Notes: generated from the sequence alone by a model not told the origin. A stretch of DNA of 8,976 nucleotides from Armatimonadota bacterium (GCA_016199305.1 JACQGZ010000121.1:1-8976), one strand, 5' to 3'; shown: positions 1 to 6,973, numbered from the stretch's first letter. Numbers and translations: made by a program.

Positions 1-105
1 CCGATCGGCACGGTGCGCTCACGGCTGAGCCGGGCCCGCGAGGCGCTCCGCCCTCACCTCACGGATCTGGCCCCGGCGTCTACCCTGACGGAGGAAGGAT
101 CATGA
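1..105 (+). CDS. ECF-type RNA polymerase sigma factor, C-terminal end (partial)
   Basis: Only the last 34 codons are in the window, and the gene starts upstream. Frame 1 reads through a stretch with the motif GTVRSRLSRAR, the recognition-helix part of sigma-70 region 4 (Sigma70_r4_2 type) that binds the -35 element, then a short hydrophilic tail. The TGA stop at 103-105 overlaps the ATG of the next gene (ATGA at 102-105), a usual sign of translational coupling. The downstream gene encodes a zinc-finger membrane anti-sigma factor, so this is very probably its partner. The family (ECF) is known for responses to envelope or redox stress, but the particular signal cannot be read from this fragment. 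The identification rests on one motif plus context, both of which agree. Confidence 0.85.
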   Translation, partial: PIGTVRSRLSRAREALRPHLTDLAPASTLTEEGS

Positions 106-1307
106 CGGTTCACCCTCTCACAGAAGTACTCTCCGGCTACCTGGACGGACAGGCCGGCGCCGACGAACGGCGCCAGGTGGAGGCGCACCTCGCCGAGTGC
201 GCGACCTGCCGGCAGACCCTGGCGGCGCTGCGGCAGACCGTCGCCCTGGTGCAGGGGCTTGACCCCGTCGCCGCCCCCGCGGGATTCCGCGCGGCGCTGC
301 GCACGCGCCTCTTCGATGAGCGCGCTCCGGTGGGCGTGCGCCGCAGTCTGCCCCGCGGGTGGATGGAGGCTCTGCGCCGCCCCACCTGGCGGACGGCGCT
401 GGCCGCGGCCGCGGTGGCGCTGATCGCTCTCTTCTCCGTGAACCTGCTCGGGCAGTTCGCCCTCGAGAGTCGGCGGGATCAATTCGCCGCCCGGGATGCG
501 GGCGAGCCGGCGGCGTCCCGCGCCGTGGAAGCGGTGGAGGGAACCCGCTCCGTCGGCGGGATTCAGTCCGTGGGCACGGCCGCCCCGCAGGCCCAGGCGC
601 CCGCGGCGCCGGGGGTCAGCCGGATGCCCCTGGGGCGGCAGATCATCCGCACCGCCACCCTGGAGGTGGAGGTCGTCGCCTTCGAGGATGGCTCCAAGGC
701 CCTGGTGCGGATCGCCGAGGCGGCCGGCGGTTTCGTCTCCGACTCGAACGTCTCCCAGGAGGAACCGCCACGCGGCACTTTCATCTTGCGCGTGCCGGCC
801 TTCCGCTTCGCCGAGGTGCTGGAGCAGATCGACGCGCTGGGCAAGGTCACCGGGCGCCACGTACGCGGCGAGGACGTCACCGAGGAGTTTGTGGACCTGC
901 GCGCGCGCATCCGCAACCTGGAGCATCACGAGCGGCAGCTCATCACCTTTATGGAGCGGGCGACGCGGGTGGCCGACCTCCTGGCGATCGAGCAGGAACT
1001 CTCCCGCGTGCGGGGCGAGATCGAGCAATTGACCGGCCGCCTGCGCTTCCTGGGCAACCGCGTGCAGATGTCCACCATCCAGGTGACGTTGCGGCAGAAG
1101 GGCAAGCAGGGCGGCGCGATGTTCTGGGACTTCGGCGCCTCCCTGATCAAGGTCCGGGCGGCCTTCCTGGGCACGGTGCGCCAGCTGCTGGCCGGCGCCG
1201 AGCGGCTGGTCGTCCTGGCGAGCGCCCTGATCCCGCTGGCGCTGCTCATCGTGGCCGGCTGGTGGTTCATCCGCCGGTTCGTCCGCCGCGGGGCCGGCGC
1301 CCTCTAG
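102..1307 (+). CDS. Membrane anti-sigma factor with zf-HC2 zinc finger and DUF4349 domain
   Basis: This 401-residue protein is expected to hold the adjacent sigma factor inactive at the membrane. Residues 1-45 form an anti-sigma zinc finger with the H-x3-C-x2-C signature (His29, Cys33, Cys36). A first membrane helix lies at about 97-117 and would put the finger in the cytoplasm. A low-complexity Ala/Pro linker at about 120-175 leads into a DUF4349 domain (about 179-390): a beta-rich part, a charged helical region likely to form a coiled coil (about 262-325), and a final membrane helix (about 369-390) with a basic cytoplasmic tail. The extracytoplasmic part lies between the two helices and is the likely sensor. 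The start is fixed by the ATGA overlap with the sigma gene and a GGAGGAAGG-like ribosome site just upstream. The function of DUF4349 is not established, so what it senses is open. Confidence 0.87.
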   Translation: MTVHPLTEVLSGYLDGQAGADERRQVEAHLAECATCRQTLAALRQTVALVQGLDPVAAPAGFRAALRTRLFDERAPVGVRRSLPRGWMEALRRPTWRTALAAAAVALIALFSVNLLGQFALESRRDQFAARDAGEPAASRAVEAVEGTRSVGGIQSVGTAAPQAQAPAAPGVSRMPLGRQIIRTATLEVEVVAFEDGSKALVRIAEAAGGFVSDSNVSQEEPPRGTFILRVPAFRFAEVLEQIDALGKVTGRHVRGEDVTEEFVDLRARIRNLEHHERQLITFMERATRVADLLAIEQELSRVRGEIEQLTGRLRFLGNRVQMSTIQVTLRQKGKQGGAMFWDFGASLIKVRAAFLGTVRQLLAGAERLVVLASALIPLALLIVAGWWFIRRFVRRGAGAL

Positions 1308-1363
1308 AATCATCACGCCCGCAGGGCGAGAGGGCATTCAGGCCGCGGACCGAACCTAACAGC

Positions 1364-2890
1364 GTGCGGCGGATCATCCCGGGGATCGTGGCGGTCATCC
1401 TGGCCGTCATGGTCCCCCCGGCGTTTTCCCAGGTCGACTTCCTCTTCCCGCACGGCTTCGCCTCGGGGGACGTGACCGCGACATCGGCGGTGCTGTGGAC
1501 CCACCGCCCTCCGCCGCTGGAGGTAGCCGTCGAAGTCTCGACCGATCCCCGGTTCGGATCCCTGGTCTATGCCGCGGAGGCCACGCCGGCTGCTGAGCGC
1601 GGGGGCATGCTGAAGTTCCCCGTCTCGGGATTGCGGCCGGCCACGCGGTACTACTACCGGTTCCAGGTGGGGGGCGTTGTCTACTCGGAAACCGGCACCT
1701 TCGTCACGGCCCCGGCCGCCGAGGCCCGGGCGGACCTCCGCCTGATCTTCTCCGGCGATGCTGACGGGACGCACACGGGCAAGGCCCCATTCTTCTCCTT
1801 CGCCCTGCTGGAGACCGTGGCGATGGAGGAGCCGGACACCTTCCTCCTCATCGGCGACACCATCTACGCCGACTCCCCGCTGGCGTCCCGCGCGGCGCGG
1901 ACCCTGGCCGAATATCGGGCGAAACATCTGGAAACGCGGTCGATCCCCGCGCTGCAGCGGTTGCTGCGGCGGACGCCGGTCATCGCGATCTGGGACGACC
2001 ATGAGGTGCAAAACGACTTCGACCGGGAGACCGTCGACCCGGGACGATTCGCCGCCGGCCATCAGGCCTTCGTCGAGGCCTGGCCCATCGCCGAGCAGCC
2101 GGAGGGTCGTCTGTACCGGACGTTCCGCTGGGGGAGGGAGGTGGAGATCTTCGTGCTGGATCTCCGCTCCTACCGCACCAGGCAGGTCAGCAAGACGCCG
2201 GCCTGCATGAATCCGCCCGGCAGCCGCCGGCCCGATCTGGCGCCGACGCTTCCGCAGAACCTGCGCTCCATCTTCGCGCTGATCTCCTCCCAACTGGCTC
2301 TGCCGGTGCCCGCCGCCTGCCTGCAGGCGCTGGCCGATCCCGACCGCACCCTCCTCGGCGCCGTGCAGAAGGCCTGGCTGAAGGAGCGCTTGGCGCGCAG
2401 CGAGGCCACCTGGAAGTTCATCATCTCCGAGGTCCCGATGCAGGAGTTCTTTGCGCAGCCCTACGACCGGTGGGAGGGGTATGCCGCGGAACGGACCGAG
2501 ATCCTGCGCTTCATCCGCACCAGCGCCATCAGGAATGTGGTCTGGCTCAGCGCCGACATGCATGCGGTGCTGGTGAACGACGTCCGCCTCTCCACCTTCG
2601 CCCCGGGCGAGCCGACCGGGATGAAGGAGGTCGTGGCCGGCCCCATCGCCACCGCGCCCTTCGCCCGCGAGCTCGAACTCTTCTTCGGACCGGCCGTCGC
2701 CCCGGCGTTCGCGGCCTTCGTCCTCTCCCCACTGCCCCAGGGCCTGGGGGCGGCATGCGCCGTGCTCGATCGCCCGACCTATGCGCTGGTGGAGGTGAGC
2801 AGCGGCGCCCGCACCGTCACCATCACCCCCAAGGATGGGGCCGGCCGCCCCGTCTGCCGAGCGCCTCTCGTCCTGACAGCCGCACCGTAG
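1364..2890 (+). CDS. phoD: Secreted alkaline phosphatase D / phosphodiesterase (PhoD family)
   Basis: A 508-residue exported phosphatase that should release phosphate from mono- or diesters outside the membrane. The GTG start at 1364 opens directly into a Sec-type signal peptide (cleavage likely after the Ala-Phe-Ser at 20-22). No other start lies between the preceding stop and here, although no good ribosome site is visible. A PhoD N-terminal fibronectin-like domain follows (FPHGFASGDV from 28, YYYRF in its second half), then the metallophosphatase domain: SGDADGT (Asp132), IGDTIYAD (Asp165, Tyr168), WDDHE (211-214), the TLLGAVQKAWL segment, and SADMH (Asp398, His400). Oddities are an Asp at the place where Bacillus PhoD has a metal-binding Cys, and an insert at about 283-325 with two cysteines. 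Four cysteines in the mature region could form disulfides. A gap of 56 bases separates it from the anti-sigma gene, so co-transcription is possible. Confidence 0.88.
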   Translation: MRRIIPGIVAVILAVMVPPAFSQVDFLFPHGFASGDVTATSAVLWTHRPPPLEVAVEVSTDPRFGSLVYAAEATPAAERGGMLKFPVSGLRPATRYYYRFQVGGVVYSETGTFVTAPAAEARADLRLIFSGDADGTHTGKAPFFSFALLETVAMEEPDTFLLIGDTIYADSPLASRAARTLAEYRAKHLETRSIPALQRLLRRTPVIAIWDDHEVQNDFDRETVDPGRFAAGHQAFVEAWPIAEQPEGRLYRTFRWGREVEIFVLDLRSYRTRQVSKTPACMNPPGSRRPDLAPTLPQNLRSIFALISSQLALPVPAACLQALADPDRTLLGAVQKAWLKERLARSEATWKFIISEVPMQEFFAQPYDRWEGYAAERTEILRFIRTSAIRNVVWLSADMHAVLVNDVRLSTFAPGEPTGMKEVVAGPIATAPFARELELFFGPAVAPAFAAFVLSPLPQGLGAACAVLDRPTYALVEVSSGARTVTITPKDGAGRPVCRAPLVLTAAP

Positions 2891-2931
2891 CGCTCTACTT
2901 TCACCGGCCTGTCACCCGGGCGCGCAGGGTG

Positions 2932-2960
2932 TTGCCCAGGTGCGTCACTAGTGTTACACT
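2932..2960 (+). promoter_or_regulatory. Promoter of the toxin-antitoxin pair
   Basis: A -35-like TTGCCC (2932-2937) lies 17 bases before an extended -10 element, TG-T-TACACT (2952-2960). Each hexamer matches the sigma-70 consensus at 4 of 6 positions and the TG adds weight. Transcription would begin near 2967, giving a leader of about 14 bases with GGGGTGAG as the ribosome site. This is a reading by eye and has not been scored against a background model. Confidence 0.5.
2946..2960. promoter_or_regulatory. Palindromic operator candidate for the RHH antitoxin
   Basis: Two perfect palindromes overlap here: CACTAGTG (2946-2953) and AGTGTTACACT (2950-2960, centred on T2955). The second covers the -10 hexamer, so a protein bound here would block the promoter. 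RHH antitoxins, alone or with their toxin, usually repress their own operon through short palindromes or spaced half-sites. The half-site here would be AGTG/CACT. The palindromes are seen directly; the binding is inferred. Confidence 0.45.
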
Positions 2961-2980
2961 GATCATAGGGGTGAGAAGCG

Positions 2981-3235
2981 ATGCCTGCTCGCAATCCGCG
3001 GGTCAACGTTGTGCTGGAGAAGCCCCTCTACGAGGCGGCAAGGCGGCTGGCCAGGCGCGACGGCATGTCGGTCTCGTCTAAAGTCCGCGACCTGGTCCGG
3101 GAGGCCCTGGAAGCGGAGGAGGACATCGTCCTGGTTGCGTGGGCGGAGCGGCGGGAACCGACCTTCGAGCCGACCCGGGCGCTGACCCACCAGCAGGTCT
3201 GGCGGCGGACGCGGGCCCGCGCCTCGCGTGGGTAG
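2981..3235 (+). CDS. Ribbon-helix-helix antitoxin (type II toxin-antitoxin)
   Basis: An 84-residue protein with the classic RHH layout: a DNA-contacting strand RVNVVLE (about 7-13), helix A (about 14-29), a short turn at GMSVSS, and helix B KVRDLVREALE. The remaining C-terminal half has the acidic-then-amphipathic pattern ending in an ALTHQQVW-like motif that is common in antitoxins paired with RelE-type toxins; it would wrap and neutralise the toxin. The ATG at 2981 has GGGGTGAG eight bases upstream. It overlaps the toxin gene by 8 bases, which suggests translational coupling with the antitoxin made first. The pair stands alone between phoD and polA. It could be labelled RelB, CopG or DUF6290-like; I do not choose a symbol. 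Confidence 0.82.
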   Translation: MPARNPRVNVVLEKPLYEAARRLARRDGMSVSSKVRDLVREALEAEEDIVLVAWAERREPTFEPTRALTHQQVWRRTRARASRG

Positions 3236-3524
3236 GCCGCCTGATGGAAGAAGCCACCGACTCGCCTATCACCCCGCTGTCGCCCATGAAGATCTTCCTC
3301 GGATCCCCGCCAATCTTCGAATGCGGATCGCTCAGGCGATCGAAAGGCGTCTGGAAACGGCGCCAGAGCGTTACGGCGCGCCGCTCCGTGGGACGCTGCG
3401 AGGGTACCGGAAGCTCAGGGCGGGGGATTACCGCGTTGTCTTCCGGATTACCGCGGACGAAGTAGCGGTCCTAGCCATCCGGCACCGCCGGGACGTCTAC
3501 GGCGCAGCCGAGCGGCGATCCTGA
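3228..3524 (+). CDS. RelE/ParE-superfamily toxin
   Basis: A 98-residue basic protein, of usual length for the superfamily. After a variable start it shows YHPAVAHEDL (strand and helix 1), a helical stretch with LRMRIAQAIERRLE (30-43), then the central beta sheet with GYRKLRAGDYRVVFRI (59-74) and the final strand VLAIRHRRDVY (81-91). This is the RelE fold pattern. Basic residues (Arg61, Lys62, Arg64, Arg69, Arg85, Arg87) and Tyr91 sit where RelE-type mRNA endonucleases carry their active-site residues, so ribosome-dependent mRNA cleavage is more likely than the gyrase poisoning of ParE, but this is inference. The GTG at 3228 lies inside the end of the antitoxin gene (8-base overlap), and no ATG is available in this frame before the conserved part. 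GC is about 58-60% in the lines counted, below polA and coaE. Confidence 0.82.
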   Translation: MGRPPDGRSHRLAYHPAVAHEDLPRIPANLRMRIAQAIERRLETAPERYGAPLRGTLRGYRKLRAGDYRVVFRITADEVAVLAIRHRRDVYGAAERRS

Positions 3525-3531
3525 CAGCCGT

Positions 3532-3552
3532 TGTTATACTGAAGCCTGGGGT
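3532..3552 (+). promoter_or_regulatory. Extended -10 promoter and ribosome site of polA
   Basis: TG-T-TATACT (3532-3540) is a strong extended -10 element with 5 of 6 hexamer matches. I see no convincing -35 at 16-18 bases upstream, which extended -10 promoters can tolerate. The start site would be near 3547, leaving a leader of about 13 bases. GGGGT (3548-3552) seven bases before the GTG start is the likely ribosome site. The whole module closely resembles the one in front of the antitoxin gene. Confidence 0.5.
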
Positions 3553-3559
3553 CTCGCCC

Positions 3560-6235
3560 GTGCCGAGAAAACTCGTCCTGCTCGACACCAACGGCCTCGT
3601 CTACCGCGCCTTCTTCGCCCTGCCGTACTTCACGACCGTTGACGGCCGGCCCACGAATGCCGTCTACGGGTTCACCAGCATGCTCCTCAAGGTCCTCGAG
3701 GAGGAGGCGCCCGACTACATCGCGGCCGCGTTCGACAAACCCGTCCCCACCTTCCGCCACAAGGCCTACGAAGGCTACAAGGCCCAACGGGAGCGGATGC
3801 CCGACGACCTGCGCCCCCAATTTACACTGAGCCGCGAGGTCCTGGAGGCTTTCCAGATCCCGATGTACGGGGTGGACGGCTACGAGGCCGAGGACGTCAT
3901 CGCCGCGATCGCCCGCCGGGCCGCGGAGGAGGGCTTTGAGGTCACCATCGTCAGCGGGGACCTCGATCTGCTGCAGATCGTTCGGCCCGGCATCAGGGTG
4001 ATGATCACCAGCCGCGGCGTCACCGAGACGACGGTGTACGACGAGGAGGCGGTGCGGCGGCGCTTCGGCTTCGCCCCGCCCCAGTTGCCCGACTACAAGG
4101 CGCTGAAAGGGGACACGACCGACAATATCCCCGGGGTCCCCGGTATTGGAGAAAAGACCGCCAGCGCCCTGGTCGCCCAGTTCAGCACCGTGGACGCCCT
4201 GCTGGATCGCCTGGCGGAGGCGCCGCCAAAACTGCGCCAGCGGCTCGCCGAGCATGCCGGGCAGATCCGGCAGAGCAAGCACCTGGCCACCGTGGTCGAT
4301 GCCCCAGTCGAGTGGAGCTGGGAGGAGCTGCGCCGCCGGTCTCCGGATCAGGACCGCCTCGACAGTCTCTTCCGCACCCTGGAGTTTAAGACCCTGCTGG
4401 AGCGGCTGGGGGCCGTCCCCGCGGAGACGCCGCCGGAGGGTGACTACCGGCAGGTCGAGACGGTGGAGCAGCTGCTGGCGGAGGTGTCGGGGCGCAGCCC
4501 GGTAGGCGTACGGCTGGCCCGCGCGCCGGGTCACCCGCTGGCCGCGCCCGTCGTGGGCGTCGCACTGGCGGCCGACGGGGGGCGCACCCGCTACCTGCCG
4601 CTGGATGGCGGCATCCCGGAGCCGCTGGCGGTCTGGTTCGCGGAGGGCACGATCACCAAGGTGAGCGGGGACGTGAAGGGAGACCACCACGCGCTGGCGC
4701 GGCTTGGCATCGCCCCGGGCGGGTGGGACTTCGACGTGGCGATCGCGGCCTATCTGCTCAATCCGGGCAAGCGGACGCACACGCTGGAGACCGCGGCCTG
4801 GGAGTACCTGAACTGGCGGCTGGGCGAGGACGATGAGGACGGCGCCCTGCCCCTCGACGCCGCGGTGGACGCCGGCCGGGCGGCCGACGCGCTCATCCGC
4901 CTCTATCCGATCCTGCAGACCCGCATGCGGGAGCGGGAGGTCGCCGAGCTATTTGAGCGGATCGAGATGCCGCTGGCGGTGGTCCTGGCGGAGATGGAGC
5001 GCGCCGGGGTGCGGGTGGATGTGTCCTACCTGCGCCGTGTCGATGAGGAACTGACGCGGCGGATCGACGAGTTGGCCGCAGAGATCCATCGCCTCGCCGG
5101 GACCGAGTTCAACATCGGCAGCCCGAAGCAGCTGGCCTTCATCCTGTTCGACAAGCTGCAGCTGCCGGCGCTGAAGAAGACCAAGACGGGACTCTCCACC
5201 GACCAGGAGGTCCTGGAGTATCTGGCCGGGCAGCACGAGATCGCCGCCAAGATCGTCGAGCACCGGGAACTGGTGAAGTTGAAAAACACCTACGTGGACG
5301 TGCTGCCCCGTCTGGCCGACCCGCAGACCGGGCGGGTGCACACCACTTTCAACCAGACGCTGGCGGCCACCGGCCGGCTCTCCAGCATCGAGCCCAACCT
5401 GCAGAACGTCCCCGTGCGCACAGAGGTGGGGCGGCAGATCCGCCGCGCCATCATCCCGGGGGAGGGGGCCGTCCTGTTGGGGATCGACTATTCCCAGATC
5501 GACCTGCGCGTCCTGGCCCACATCACGGAGGATCCCACGTTGATGGACGCCTTCGCCCGCGACGACGACGTGCACGCGGTGACGGCGGCGGAGGTCTTCA
5601 ACGTCGCGCGCGACCGGGTGACGCCCGAACTGCGGCGGCGCGCGAAGGTCATCGTCTTCGGCGTGGCCTACGGGATGAGCGAGTTCGGGCTGGCCGCCCA
5701 GCTGGGCATCAGCAAGACGGAGGCGAAGGCCGCGATCGAGCGCTACTACGCCCGCTATCCAAAGGTGCGCGAATACATGCTGCGGGTGGTCGAGCAGGCG
5801 CGCCGCGACGGGTACGTCACCACCCTGCTCAACCGGCGCCGCTATCTCACCGACCTGTTCAGTCGCAACCGGGCGGTGCGGGAAGCCGCGGAGCGCACCG
5901 CCATCAACACGCCGATTCAGGGCTCCAGCGCCGACATCATCAAGAAGGCGATGATCGAGATCGCCCGCGACGTCCTGTCGCGCTGGCCGCAGGTGCGGAT
6001 GACCCTGCAGATCCACGATGAACTGCTCTTTGAGGTGCCGCCTGCGCAACTGGCCGGCGCTGCGCGCGCCATCCAGGACGTGATGGAGGCCACCTACCCG
6101 CTCAAGGTTCCCCTGCGCACCGACGCCAAGGCAGGACCCACGTGGGCCGACTGCGAGCCGCTCCCGGCCGCCGGGGCCGCGCCCTCCCGCGGCGGCTCAC
6201 CCGCCACCCGCGCGGGGGCCGCCGCTACGAACTGA
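3560..6235 (+). CDS. polA: DNA polymerase I
   Basis: A full-length 891-residue Pol I that fills gaps and removes RNA primers. The 5'-nuclease domain (about 1-290) has the expected acidic sites: Asp9, Asp59, Glu109/Glu111/Asp112, Asp134/Asp136 and the KGDTTDNIPGVPGIG helix-hairpin-helix (Asp185, Asp188). The middle domain (about 300-450) is a degenerate 3'-5' exonuclease: the exo I Asp-x-Glu is replaced by an RLA-like segment, so proofreading should be absent, as in Taq. The polymerase domain has motif A DYSQIDLR (Asp643), the O-helix RRRAK..FG..YG (Arg692, Lys696, Phe700, Tyr704) and motif C HDE (819-821), all catalytic residues present. Unusual are Asp648 where Glu is normal, and Val at the usual Thr and Asn of the O-helix motif. 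A 20-residue Ala/Gly/Pro-rich tail follows the conserved end. The stop abuts the coaE start. Confidence 0.97.
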   Translation: MPRKLVLLDTNGLVYRAFFALPYFTTVDGRPTNAVYGFTSMLLKVLEEEAPDYIAAAFDKPVPTFRHKAYEGYKAQRERMPDDLRPQFTLSREVLEAFQIPMYGVDGYEAEDVIAAIARRAAEEGFEVTIVSGDLDLLQIVRPGIRVMITSRGVTETTVYDEEAVRRRFGFAPPQLPDYKALKGDTTDNIPGVPGIGEKTASALVAQFSTVDALLDRLAEAPPKLRQRLAEHAGQIRQSKHLATVVDAPVEWSWEELRRRSPDQDRLDSLFRTLEFKTLLERLGAVPAETPPEGDYRQVETVEQLLAEVSGRSPVGVRLARAPGHPLAAPVVGVALAADGGRTRYLPLDGGIPEPLAVWFAEGTITKVSGDVKGDHHALARLGIAPGGWDFDVAIAAYLLNPGKRTHTLETAAWEYLNWRLGEDDEDGALPLDAAVDAGRAADALIRLYPILQTRMREREVAELFERIEMPLAVVLAEMERAGVRVDVSYLRRVDEELTRRIDELAAEIHRLAGTEFNIGSPKQLAFILFDKLQLPALKKTKTGLSTDQEVLEYLAGQHEIAAKIVEHRELVKLKNTYVDVLPRLADPQTGRVHTTFNQTLAATGRLSSIEPNLQNVPVRTEVGRQIRRAIIPGEGAVLLGIDYSQIDLRVLAHITEDPTLMDAFARDDDVHAVTAAEVFNVARDRVTPELRRRAKVIVFGVAYGMSEFGLAAQLGISKTEAKAAIERYYARYPKVREYMLRVVEQARRDGYVTTLLNRRRYLTDLFSRNRAVREAAERTAINTPIQGSSADIIKKAMIEIARDVLSRWPQVRMTLQIHDELLFEVPPAQLAGAARAIQDVMEATYPLKVPLRTDAKAGPTWADCEPLPAAGAAPSRGGSPATRAGAAATN

Positions 6236-6844
6236 ATGGCCCGCCTGTTCGGGCTGACCGGCGGCCTGGCCAGTGGGAAGAGCGCCGTCGCCGCGATCCT
6301 GCGCGACCTGGGCGCCGCGGTGGTCAGCGCGGATGCGATCGCCCGCGAGATCGTCGAGCCCGGGTCCGAGGCTCTGCGTGAGATCGTGGAGGCCTTTGGC
6401 GCCGAGGTCGTGGGTCCGGACGGCCGCCTGGACCGGGCCCGCCTGGCCGCCCTCATCTTCGCCGACCCCGCCGCCCGCGCCCGGCTGAACGCGATTACCC
6501 ATCCCCGCATCCGGGAGCGGATGCGGCGCGAGGTGGAGCGGCTGCAGCGGACGCTCCCGCCGCAGGCGGTCATCATCCTCGACATCCCCCTTTTGCTGGA
6601 CACCGCTCCCCGCGACACCTTCCCCCTGGATGGGGTAATCGTGGTGGCCGTGGACAAGGCCACGCAGTTGGACCGGCTGCGGCGGCGCGACGGGCTGAGC
6701 GACGAGGAGGCCCGCCGCCGCCTCCGCGTCCAGCGCCCCCTCCGCGAGAAGGTGGCCGAGGCGGACTGGCTGATCGACAACAGCGGCACCCCCGACGAGA
6801 CCCGCCGTCAGGTCGAAGCATTCTGGCGGCGCCTCATCGCCTAG
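6236..6844 (+). CDS. coaE: Dephospho-CoA kinase
   Basis: A 202-residue cytoplasmic kinase for the last step of coenzyme A synthesis, phosphorylating the 3'-hydroxyl of dephospho-CoA with ATP. The P-loop is GGLASGKS (9-16), a variant of the usual GG-I/L-G-SGKS. It is followed by VVSADAIAREIVEPG with the substrate-binding Asp33, then the THPRIR segment, the DIPLLLD strand (usually PLLFE), and QRPLREKV...ADWLIDNSGT near the C-terminus, the lid and signature region. Length is typical. The ATG begins on the base after the polA stop (TGAATG), so translation is likely coupled and the gene depends on the polA promoter. Pairing of coaE with polA is common; mutM, often found between them, is absent here. 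Confidence 0.96.
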   Translation: MARLFGLTGGLASGKSAVAAILRDLGAAVVSADAIAREIVEPGSEALREIVEAFGAEVVGPDGRLDRARLAALIFADPAARARLNAITHPRIRERMRREVERLQRTLPPQAVIILDIPLLLDTAPRDTFPLDGVIVVAVDKATQLDRLRRRDGLSDEEARRRLRVQRPLREKVAEADWLIDNSGTPDETRRQVEAFWRRLIA

Positions 6845-6928
6845 AACGCAGGCCACCCTCCGTCGGAACCTCCCACCGCGCCCATCCGTAGGAGTATTGC
6901 AGGCCATTTTCCTGGGGTTTACAGGGCT

Positions 6929-6955
6929 GTTTCAGGGGTAACACTGACCTGAAAC
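6929..6955. repeat. Inverted repeat GTTTCAGG with an extra direct half-copy
   Basis: GTTTCAGG (6929-6936) and CCTGAAAC (6948-6955) form a perfect 8-bp inverted repeat around an 11-base spacer. A near-copy, GTTTACAGGG (6917-6926), lies 12 bases before the first arm in direct orientation. There is no T-run after it, so it is not an intrinsic terminator. It could be a protein-binding site such as a recombinase core or operator, or a mere hairpin in a transcript. Confidence 0.5.
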
Positions 6956-6973
6956 GTGATTTCCTGATCTGTC

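Noticed and set aside
359..1363. An in-frame upstream extension of the phoD reading frame, which would give an 843-residue protein
   Set aside because: The added part is Arg/Gly/Pro-rich out-of-frame translation of the anti-sigma gene. The signal peptide beginning at GTG 1364 shows the true start.
2891..2931. A hairpin after phoD (CACCC/GGGTG) as a terminator
   Set aside because: The stem is only about five pairs and no T-run follows.
3139..3465. A 108-residue alternative frame across the antitoxin/toxin junction
   Set aside because: It overlaps both genes in another frame; the RHH and RelE-fold patterns lie clearly in the other two frames.
3497..6049. Long minus-strand open frames opposite polA
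   Set aside because: They are by-products of high GC and codon bias; their translations are His/Gln/Arg-rich with no domain pattern, while the + strand encodes a complete Pol I.
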